Source: Symsagittifera roscoffensis (Eukaryota > Xenacoelomorpha > Acoela > Convolutidae). Taken from it: a DNA stretch of 64,000 nt. The first letter of the stretch is position 1. Each line of letters starts with the position of its first letter. Shown piece by piece: positions 56,528-64,000 of the stretch. The notes beneath the pieces were generated by a model. That model saw nothing but the letters and a program-made list of their open reading frames with translations. It did not search any database and was not told where the DNA came from. The position numbers and the translations under genes were made by a program. The stretch spans positions 25,600,007 through 25,664,006 of the forward strand of contig NC_087070.1 in assembly GCF_963678635.1 (NCBI RefSeq), written 5' to 3'.

Positions 56528-56966
56528 TTGACAAATAGTGAGTTTATACTTACAAATAGAACATGTGCGATAGCGATCACAGCGGACATGAGTTTTAGGA
56601 CAGAGTTTGCGGCAGATTTTATAAGAAAACATAAAATCATAAAGTTCCTTTGGAAGCAAAGACCTGGAATAGGAGGCGTAGCAGCCTTGCCTCCGGCGGC
56701 TTCGCAGATACCAGGAAAGTATTTATGCTTCTTGGTGACGAGGGCGACGGAGAACCGGCATGTGGACCCGAAAAACTTGGTCTAGTCCTTGACGAGACTG
56801 AGAGACTATCTCGTGGAAAGGGAGTTGAAGGAATTCTCACTTCCAGTAAACGACCCGAACCGAGGACGGCTGCATCCATGAGAGCTATATGCACTGAAAC
56901 ACGTAATGTTTTCTGATACTAACATACAAGTATACTTGCGTAAAAAATACTGTTTGAGTATAGGCT
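56528..56966 (+). pseudogene. Macro-domain-like protein (ADP-ribose-binding fold)
   Basis: The plus frame has ATG-free start near 56528 and reads CAIAITADMSFRTEFAADF, then RPGIGGVAALPPAA, YLCFLVTRATENRHVD, SLTRLRDYLVERELKEFSLP and a final HVMFSDTNIQVYL. This order, ISADxxxxxGxxxxF, VGxVAxL, YLVTK, SLxxLR, then a short strand and VFxxTxIxVxVY, matches macro domains. Some ligand residues differ: MGAGIA is FRTEFA, and the GCG loop reads NRG. A TAG (56784-56786) and a TGA (about 56879) interrupt it. It lies 130 bp after the pol tail on the same strand. Confidence 0.6.
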
Positions 56967-57346
56967 GAATTTAGATTGCATGCAGGAAGGTGTCATACTA
57001 TGTGTGTTGTGTGTGATAGATAGCGTGTTATGTGATATGTTATTAAGACCCAGGGTACGAAGGGATTAGTGACCATGAATGATCAAATAATGATCTTAGG
57101 AATAGATCCAAAGTTTGGACTGTCGATTCTTTGGTCAAAATCCAAGGTTTTTAGGAATAGATTGATTTTATTTTTTAAGATCAAGATCTTTTCATCTGAT
57201 TGTTTTAAATCAATTTTAGCACATAATTAGAGTAGGTTTACTAATATAGTACTCATGACAACCTCTTTTCTAGATCTTGATTGATCATTAAATTATTCAT
57301 CAGATTTCAATTGAGCAAACTGATAATCAAGACCGAATCTAACGAA
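56967..57346. other. Non-coding spacer with GATC-rich words
   Basis: AT-rich spacer between the macro-like frame and the next ORF. Words such as AATGATC, AGATCCAAAG and AAGATCAAGATCTT recur, reminiscent of the hairpin repeats at 1.9 kb but not alignable with them. Confidence 0.4.
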
Positions 57347-57904
57347 ATGGACAACTTCGACTCGAATGAACTGATGAACCTAGCGGATGCGTATGTAGGA
57401 CCGATGATAGACGCGATCTATCTTCGGCTGATGGATCGAGACTTCGCTCCGGAGGACTCAGAGGTAGTCATGTTGCTGGTCGCCCTAATAAACATCTTAG
57501 GGAGTGATAACCGTGGGGACCGCCCCACGGAAGTCTTATTGATGGCCGCATATGGAGAAAGAGAAGTACTAGACCGCCCAAACATGAGGGTAATGAGGTG
57601 GAGAAACGGGGCTCTCTCAGGAATTGACTTGGCGAACGAGCCTGGGTTGGGAAGTTCCAGGACCTACCAACCATGTGAGAAGCCTCTGCCGACCAAGCCT
57701 AGGCCTGGACTGAGGAGAATGCATCAAGAGATGAACAGCGAGGCTGCCTCGTCTAGTTCACAACTGAGAGCAGCTGTGCCACCAAAAAGGGCGAGAGTAG
57801 AAGAAAAAGTTCAGACGAACGGTACGATGCAAGAACTGGAGAAGACAAGAAGAGAGCTAGATCAGTGTAGAAGAAGACAGAGATACGCGGAAGAGACTAT
57901 TTGA
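57347..57904 (+). CDS. Second polyprotein, N-terminal part (unknown)
   Basis: The likely start is the ATG at 57347, MDNFDSNELMNLADAY. A helical, acidic N-terminal part is followed by a basic linker with PPKRARVEE (residues 167-174 of the longer frame), similar to a monopartite nuclear localisation signal. It ends in a coiled coil (MQELEKTRRELDQCRRRQRY). It stops at a TGA at 57902-57904. No family is recognised; gag-like or coat functions are possible but unsupported. Confidence 0.5.
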   Translation: MDNFDSNELMNLADAYVGPMIDAIYLRLMDRDFAPEDSEVVMLLVALINILGSDNRGDRPTEVLLMAAYGEREVLDRPNMRVMRWRNGALSGIDLANEPGLGSSRTYQPCEKPLPTKPRPGLRRMHQEMNSEAASSSSQLRAAVPPKRARVEEKVQTNGTMQELEKTRRELDQCRRRQRYAEETI

Positions 57905-57993
57905 AGATTGTAACAAGAAGCAAAATGAAGAAATAGAACGTTTGGGGTGAGAATACAAAAAGCGATCGGGCTGTTCCTTGTGGGCAGTCCCCG

Positions 57994-58308
57994 ATGGAGC
58001 TCCTAACGCCTCGCAAACTAAGTCAAACGACGGAGGTGCGACCTCCGACTACGGCCGGAAGAGTGACGCTCCCGGACCCAAGTAACACGCTAGGTGACCC
58101 AGTCGTGGAGCAGACGGTGCAGAAATTGATAGAAACAGTTGGACAGTTTGCCGCTCATATGAATGCGCCAGGTTCCGGGGTGACTGCACCATATGGAAGA
58201 ATCGACGACACGGCAAAGGGGAGCTCTTCCAAGAGACGATGGAGAAAACGGAAGCTGACAGTGTCACGTTACCAGCAAAGACCTCTGGAGCCCTTGAAAG
58301 AAAAATAA
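57994..58308 (+). pseudogene. Second polyprotein, linker part
   Basis: A Pro/Thr-rich 104-codon frame (TTEVRPPTTAGRVTLPDPS) with a short helix (VVEQTVQKLIETVGQFAAHM) and a basic patch (SSKRRWRKRKL). It connects the N-terminal part with the SGNH-like module; frames differ by indels. Confidence 0.45.
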
Positions 58309-58392
58309 GAGAAATGCCGATGAAAAAAGTGTCCCGATCATTTGATGTGCAGAAGAACAACTAGCTGAAGAATATATTTACAGGAGTTCCGG

Positions 58393-59569
58393 ATGCGGAT
58401 CCGCAAGCCTGCTTTAATCGATCGACCTCTTGAAAACCTGAGGACTTATTGGATCACCACGGTGATGACCTTTAGAGGTGCCAGGATAGCCCAGCTATAT
58501 CGAATGGTGGAGCTAATGTACCCAGGAAGGATCCCTAAGATAATGATCCTAATAGGAAAAAACAATGTGTCCAGAGGTTCAGATGAGGAAGAGGCACAAT
58601 GGGAATTGATGATGGTGTGCCTATACACTACTCTCTGGCAGAAGTTCAAGTGTGCGGTACTGACCGTCTGCACCGTACCGATGACCACGAGAACGCTGGA
58701 ATCGGCAGGAAGGAGGCAAAACGAAGGAGTTATCGGGTGGAACAACATAGTGAGAAATCTGACGAGTCGTATTGTTGGATGGATGATCCTCATTGATATT
58801 GAACATAATTTCAGAGCTATGGATCAGGCCAGTATTACCACCGATGGAAACTACTTTGACAGTTTAGAAGGGCAAGCCTGGATGAATCGAGTCTTCCAGG
58901 AGCGGCTGGATAAACTGGAGGTCGATTTCTTTCACACGAGAGTACTGAAGAAGGAGGAAACCACGAATGAGCCTGCACTCTCAACCTTCGTGCCCCCCAA
59001 ACCTAGAAACACGTCTGGGAGCGGTCCGAGCCGTGAGCTACAGGCCGCAGAGTTGCAGCGAGCCAGGGCAAAGAACGGACGTACTGGACCGATTGGGAGA
59101 AGAGCCAGTAAGAAGAACTATTCATCCACGGCGAAGATTAGGACCTGTCAACCCGACTACAGAGACAATAGGTACATCGAGATCGAAATCGAGATAGGAA
59201 AGGAGATCAAAAACCAGATTGGAGACTACGAGTACCAGCCGAGAAGAACAACGACCAGAAAGTAGCTCTTTGATGTGGTCGAGGCCCATACCTTCCCCCT
59301 GGCATGTCTATAAACAGGACCTGATGAAATTGAACCTTCAGACGGTAAGGTTTGCAGCCGATGCCATAAGGATGCTGAATGAAGCGAGGCTATCCGTCAA
59401 CGGACTGTATTCAATCGCAGGTTTGGACTGGTTGATAGCAGCTGGCATTAACTTCAGCTCCACGACCGCCTTAAGATTTGCCGATTTAAAGGGACTGCTC
59501 TCAATCAACACAATGGGTCTAGTAATTGCAAGATCTTTGCAGGACGTGAAAATGAATCATGGTAAATGA
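58393..59569 (+). pseudogene. Second polyprotein, SGNH-like module 1
   Basis: The 58393-59265 frame reads VMTFRGARIAQLYRMVE, KIMILIGKNNVSRGS (block III, GKNN at residues 55-58 where GxND is usual), VCTVPMTTRTLESAGRR and WNNIVRNL. TTDGNYFDSLEGQAWMNRVF follows, where block V has lost its His. The fold is probably kept but catalysis is doubtful. After about 58,990 the true frame appears to be the +1 frame (58967-59569), open except for one TAG at 59198; a run of six C at 58992-58997 is the likely slip site. It continues as WSRPIPSPWHVYKQDLMKLN. Confidence 0.6.
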
Positions 59570-59589
59570 AATTCTTGGAAGATTCTTGA

Positions 59590-61185
59590 AATAAAGGAAG
59601 ATTTTTAACAAAGAGGGCACCGATAGGACAATATGTAAAAATATTCAAGCAAATACGAGCACCCCCATCTCACGTGAAAAAAATTGTGTACCCTAAACAT
59701 GTGACTCAAGAAGGCAATCTTTAGAGATATGGTGGGATGAAGACGATTAGGAAGGACGAGACTATCTTTGCGGCGTATGATAAAGTGGAAAAGAGAAAAG
59801 CAAAGATTTTGATAGTCGCGAACTCAGACTTCGCGCATACCTCCAAGTCTCTATTTTGGCCTGACGTTATGATGCTGGCAGCAGTCGACTTGGACCTAAC
59901 ACAGTCGGGGTCAATGGCAATCGGGTTACAACGACAAACGAAAATGAACCCAATCACGATAGTATTTTCTGGCATAAACGACCATCTATACAGTAGGAGT
60001 TTCCTGAGCAGACTCAGAGAGCCTACAAGGGCAGAGGACGCATTACGGCCAGCGATAAAGGGTATCCTCGAATCGATGGGTGAAATAATAGGTACACTGA
60101 AAGATGGTGCATTCCCGAAGTTAACACCGAAAGCTGTGTTTGCACTGTCTCCGGAATATGCACATCTCCCGGATGCACTGAAGTTTGTAAATACGATGGT
60201 GGCGTTGCTCTCGGAATCTGACCCGAATCGCGGAATAGAAGTGGAGAACTTACGATCACTTAGGGCGGAATGGCCGGCAGTGTGGTCTGACATCTCGAAT
60301 GCAATGCGAGGATTCAAGGACCATTCATTGCACATGTTAGTATTGGATGAAGTACTGGGGTTGGAACTGTCCAACTTCAGCCGACAACACAAACTGAGAC
60401 CAGGAATTGACGATGATCATCGAGTAATAGTAGCGATGTCTAACGAATTATGGTTCCGAGGAATGGAAATAAAAGAGGAAGAAGACAAAAAGAAGAACTC
60501 CTAGGATACGAGAGCTCACTTGGAAGCGATGGTCTTGTCAACGAAACCAGAGGCTAACAAGTGGCTGCACTTGACACCTCGGATAGCCGCATTGGGCACG
60601 GACGCTTTCGAGCGAGGCCCAGTGATGATCAAAAAGATCCATGCCTACCTGGTGAAAGAGGTGAACCTGGCCAAAAATGCTGCAAAGCAGTCAGCCGAGT
60701 TTGTAAACAGAGTGTGCCAAGTTACCCTGGAAGCTTTCTGGACAATCAGTGTGAAGGGAGAAAAAGGCTTTGAACGGGCTGACAGCATGCTGGAAGGGTT
60801 GGGAGCAGGATGGACTGCGTCCTTCCTGGCAAAAGTCTACCCCTCGCTCTCTCGATAGCTGATCAGAGAGTTCCTCCAAGCAGTCACAGAGTTATCAATC
60901 GTGGAAAAACTAGCCCTGTTCGTGAGATTTGGAGCAGAGAACTTTGTGAGAGAACCAGTGGTACTGCTCACTGAAGGACTGCAGAACTTGAGGTTACATG
61001 GACTTCTGACGCTAATTGCGATAACGCACGGGATCTTGGGAAGATTGATGAATCTGACCCGCTACCTTGAGCAAATGAGAGAGAACGTGAACAGGTTTGA
61101 CGTGAAGCGGCCCACTGATTTCTGGACCAAGATAAGAGATCTGCGACACACTCTGATCCAGTATATAGGAAATTTAAAATGTTAA
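59590..61185 (+). pseudogene. Second polyprotein, SGNH-like module 2 and C-terminal part
   Basis: One frame runs from about 59,590 to the TAA at 61185, interrupted only by TAG codons at 59722, 60502 and 60856. KAKILIVANSDFAHTSKSLF resembles block I and NPITIVFSGINDHLYSR has the GxND of block III (residues 79-82 of the 59737 frame). ALSPEYAHLPDALKFV and LHMLVLDEVLGLELSNF follow. The helical C-terminal part (60520-61185) has no recognised domain. It ends 5 bp before Penelope-like flank sequence, so the real end may be truncated. Confidence 0.6.
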
Positions 61186-61189
61186 TTCA

Positions 61190-61440
61190 AACGTTTTCGC
61201 ACATTCTGTGCATCATAAAGATTAAAAATTTTTACAATATTTACAAAACGGTCAAAGATCTGAAAAATGAGAAACGTGTCTAAAAAGGCTCTAAAATTTT
61301 TTAACCAATCAAATTTAAACAACTGTAATTACATAATATAATTACGTAAGCATGAATAACATTTTCCCGTAAATTTCTAAGTTTTTTTAGTTTTTTGTTC
61401 TTTCTGGTTATAAAATTTCGATTTGGGAAAATTTTTGATT
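61190..61440 (-). repeat. 3' flank of Penelope-like copy 3
   Basis: Matches the reverse complement of 27623-27890. It contains the worn hammerhead-like sequence TTTATGA, TGCACAGAATGTGC and GAAAA (read on the minus strand), and AT-rich ATTACGTAA words. Confidence 0.75.
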
Positions 61441-61597
61441 CTGACATGTCAGTTTTTCAAATTTTAGCCATGTTATACATAGACTATAATTTTAGTGTTA
61501 ATTCCCGGCTCCTGAAATCATCGCGTGTGTTGATCTTCGGCCTCTCCCTCCAAATATGCAAAGCATCTAGTGTCAGTAGCTTATGAGTGTTGGCTGT

Positions 61598-61834
61598 TTA
61601 GTCTATAATCTCTGACTTCAGCTCAGCAGTACCGCCTACCTCCTTATTACATTCTAACAAGTGTTGTCCTACTGGGGAGTCCCCTTTGCGGTGTTCATCG
61701 ACCCTCGTGGCTAAACGTCGGACTGTCTGACCAACATAGGTGGAGTTACATCCACTACATGTAAGCTCGTACATCACTTTGGATCTCAGTTCACGAACAA
61801 AGGAAGTTTTGAGAGATGGCAAGCATGTTTTCAA
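61598..61834 (-). pseudogene. GIY-YIG endonuclease of Penelope-like copy 3
   Basis: KVMYELTCSGCNSTYVGQTV carries the GIY (VMY, residues 20-22) and YIG (YVG, 33-35) strands with the Penelope-type CxxC between them. RRLATRVDEHRKG follows with the conserved Arg region, then GQHLLEC. The domain nicks target DNA for retrotransposition. It is one frame off from the preceding linker. Confidence 0.88.
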
Positions 61835-62375
61835 TTTTCTTGTTGGTAAAAATTATTTGTGCCCCGAATATTAGCCGAACCTTTGCAGCTAACAATTGAG
61901 ATGGATTGCCTCGATATTGCATTGTAAGAAGGGGTGGTGAGTCTTTCAACGATTTGTCATTTCTCGGTTCTGATGCCTTCACCTCTAAATTTTTGTTTTC
62001 CTCAATGATCTTGTTAAGAGTTTCAAACACTACCCTGTCAGACCAATTTTTTGGATATTGATTTTCAATCCATAGTTTCCGATTTTTTTCCAATGCCTGG
62101 TCAAAATACTCCCATGTTGAGGTACTCCTGAAAACCCTATGAACCGTCCCTTCAATAACGTTTTTTTTTGTACTGCAAAAGTGCGCAGCCTCTGAAGTTT
62201 AGAATGGTGCCGGTATCAGTGGGTTTTTGGTACCAACCACATGTGACCTCTTTCGCTGAATCCACGTTGACATTTAAGTCCAAAAAGGCCAAATTACCGT
62301 TTCTATCGAGTTCTTCTATGGTGATTTGCAAGTTTGGATGCAACTTATTGGCAGCCTCGAGAACCCTTGACCGTT

Positions 62376-63002
62376 CTAGAAAAATTTTAGAAAAACTTTA
62401 ACACCATTCACAGTCCGATCTGCTTCCCGTTGTTTTTTGCAAGTCATGCAATACCATACTGTTTCCGCGATGTCTGCGTATTCGGATTCCGATATGTTAC
62501 CACACACTAAGTGGTACCAATTCAAACAAGCTTCGCATTCTACTCCTTTTGTCCGATATGTCACCTTTTTCTGACATCTGGGGCACACTTCCTTGTTACC
62601 CTCACTTAGCACAGTCAATTTTCGTACTTCTTTCTTTAATGTAGATTCGTATTCTTTGAGCCACAAATTAGCCAATATTACTGCAAGGGAGGCGCCCATT
62701 GCCAAACTGTCTTTTTGTACATACCACAAACCATTGCATTTAAAATTTACATTTTTCAGTGCCAAATTCAGTAGTTTTTTCATAGTCTTGCGAGATGTTT
62801 CCCGAGGGTTGACTTGCTCATATAATCTCCTCAGGGCTATTTCAACCGCTTCCTTGAGCGGGACATTAGTGTTCAAACTCTTAACCTCAAGGGAAATTAT
62901 ACTCTCGTCAGAGTCCAACTCAGTTTTCTCCCAGATCTCCCTGGCCATTTGAGTGTTCGTTTCTATGTTTGCCCCCTCAATTTCATCAAAATACTTTGCC
63001 AA
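62376..63002 (-). pseudogene. Penelope-like RT with inserted PHD finger, copy 3
   Basis: The 208-codon frame has motif A as IISLEVKSLNTNVPL (residues 36-49, catalytic Asp changed to Glu; copy 2 keeps Asp) and motif B as AMGASLAVILANLWLKEYE (101-119). Then comes a PHD finger (140-188). The frame ends as VKVFLKFF where copy 2 continues with the RYVD motif C, so a deletion has removed motif C here. The RT is dead in this copy. Confidence 0.88.
62439..62585 (-). other. PHD finger (C4HC3) nested between RT motifs B and C
   Basis: All eight ligands are present: C140, C143, C156, C159, H164, C167, C185, C188 of the surrounding frame, with CEACLNWYH and the conserved Trp two residues before C185 (VWYCMTC). 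PHD fingers bind histone tails; here it could tether the RT to chromatin (inference). It is in frame with the RT on both sides. Confidence 0.88.
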
Positions 63003-64000
63003 TGTTTTATTTAGGTTGTCATATGAGCTACCAGGTAAAGAAAGGATGGGACTAAGTGGTGAGCCTTGTTTGTGTACTTTTGCTAATCAATATGGTCTAG
63101 CCGGCTGCGCTCCGGTTGATCTGAACATATTATACATCGATTCGCTAATCTCGTCCTTCTTTTTCATGGCGAGTAATTGTTTATTTATGTATTTTTCAAT
63201 TTTCATAATCACGCTGACTGTCAAATTCTTCCTCTCACTAAATTGTTCTGCCTTTAATAAGTCTTTCAGTTTTTTCTCATATGTCTCCTTTTTCATTACA
63301 CAAAAATCCACCCCCTTATCAAATGGCACTGCCAGAAGACCATTGTCCTTCAAATACTTTCTGGCTTTTTCAACACCTTTGTCAGAGGGGGTCTGTTTCA
63401 CAATCCTAGCATATCTCTTTGCAGCTGCTTCAATCTCACATAACTTTTCTCCGGGTATTCTATTTAACTTCAGTTCAGACAAAAAACTATCAATGTCAGC
63501 AAGGAAGTAAATTTCATTGAATTTGTCTCGTACCGGATGTTTTGGTCCAAAACTTAGGACTTCCCGCACCCAAAGCGGCAAAATCACTTCATCTAAAATT
63601 CTAACTGCCCTTTCATCCAAGTTTTTTAATGGTCTATCCTGTCTTTCCAAAAGTTTTTCAAGCTTTCTCTTGTGTCGGCTTTTTAGATTATTGACACTAC
63701 ACCTTGCGTGCCGGTTCAGATAGAATATTACCGAAGGCCACCACTTCTTATCTATACCCCTTCTCACTACCTCTCTTGCTTTTACTAGGTTACCCGATGC
63801 CTTGGCCCTATCCGCACTTGCCTGGCTTAGCTCAGATCTTATGAGTCTCTGTTGGAAGCTGTGCACCGCTTCAGCCGAAAGAACACCGTTATCAGGCACG
63901 CGAAACCGTAAAAAGTCTGGTATAATGTCGTTATCGAGACATTTTCTCAGAAATTTAATTCTCAGGAAACTGCTATTAAATTTATTAAAATGTCTCAAAT

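Larger units (their letters stand above)
61598..64000 (-). mobile_element. Penelope-like element, copy 3 (5' end beyond window)
   Basis: Read on the minus strand: an N-terminal region of 303 codons (63998-63087) contains VLSFGPKHPVRDKFNEIYF and LLAVPFDKGVDFCVMKKETY. Then come RT (63002-62376), thumb (62343-62152, GWYQKPTDTGTILNFRG), linker (62093-61791) and GIY-YIG endonuclease (61834-61598). The pieces are separated by frameshifts or small deletions. The element leaves the window at its 5' end. Order RT then C-terminal GIY-YIG is that of canonical endonuclease-bearing Penelope-like elements. Confidence 0.9.

Noticed and set aside
57061-57200. Copy of the 1.9-kb GATC hairpin repeats
   Set aside because: Only short shared words (AGATCCAA, GATCTT); no 25-bp match.
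62593-63510. Plus-strand frames of 119 and 185 codons
   Set aside because: Antisense of the copy-3 Penelope-like RT and N-terminal region.
1-64000. CRISPR array, bacterial operons or phage genes
   Set aside because: No regularly spaced identical repeats with unique spacers and no prokaryotic gene layout; all tandem arrays found are degenerate minisatellites.

Overview
This is an AT-rich eukaryotic window that looks like an invertebrate animal genome dominated by decayed mobile elements. I see no operons, no Shine-Dalgarno-led genes, no tRNA or rRNA genes and no CRISPR array. Evidence for a eukaryote is short introns with GTAAGT/GTGAGT donors, a TACTAAC branch point and TTTCAG acceptors, together with LINE, Ty3/gypsy, Penelope-like and hAT elements. 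A nematode is possible (ShKT-like cysteine exon, compact introns), but this is only a guess.

Layout. 0.2-1.7 kb (minus): an unbroken frame of about 505 codons with no recognised family, the best candidate for a living gene. 3.9-5.6 kb: a decayed gypsy gag-protease remnant that runs into a 200-bp assembly gap. 5.9-6.6 kb: degenerate 24-bp repeats. 7.8-11.8 kb: a segmental duplication of non-coding DNA with the order A-B-A'-C-B'. 12.2, 14.4, 19.3 and 45.9 kb: short open frames that look like isolated exons. 16.2-18.5 and 22.9-24.9 kb (minus): two diverged copies of one LINE with the RT of the family that ends in a conserved LLWDxTV motif. 20.0-20.6, 25.8-27.9 and 61.2-64.0 kb: three Penelope-like copies, two of which carry a PHD finger inside the reverse transcriptase. 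27.9-29.0 kb: a hAT transposase pseudogene, followed by an SGNH-hydrolase-like frame.

30.3-43.6 kb is one LINE (ORF1 with a PHD-like finger, then endonuclease and RT) interrupted inside its endonuclease domain by a 9.56-kb gypsy element at 31,693-41,250. The insertion has TG...CA LTRs and a perfect 5-bp target duplication (GGGAG). Inside that gypsy element about 3.3 kb of pol is tandemly duplicated. 46.4-46.8 kb is a 25-bp minisatellite.

47.6-61.2 kb is a second, very large retroelement-like cassette: gag with a 660-bp duplication, protease, RT, RNase H, an acidic repeat spacer, integrase and a long acidic tail. It is followed by a macro-domain-like frame and then by a broken polyprotein of about 1,250 codons with two SGNH-like modules. 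The Penelope-like element at 61.2-64.0 kb abuts it and leaves the window.

How the parts relate: nearly all coding signal is selfish DNA with frameshifts, stops or lost catalytic residues. The elements are nested and truncated against each other, which gives a relative order of events. The most novel observations are the PHD finger nested in the Penelope RT and the macro-domain plus SGNH cassette beside the 48-56 kb pol.
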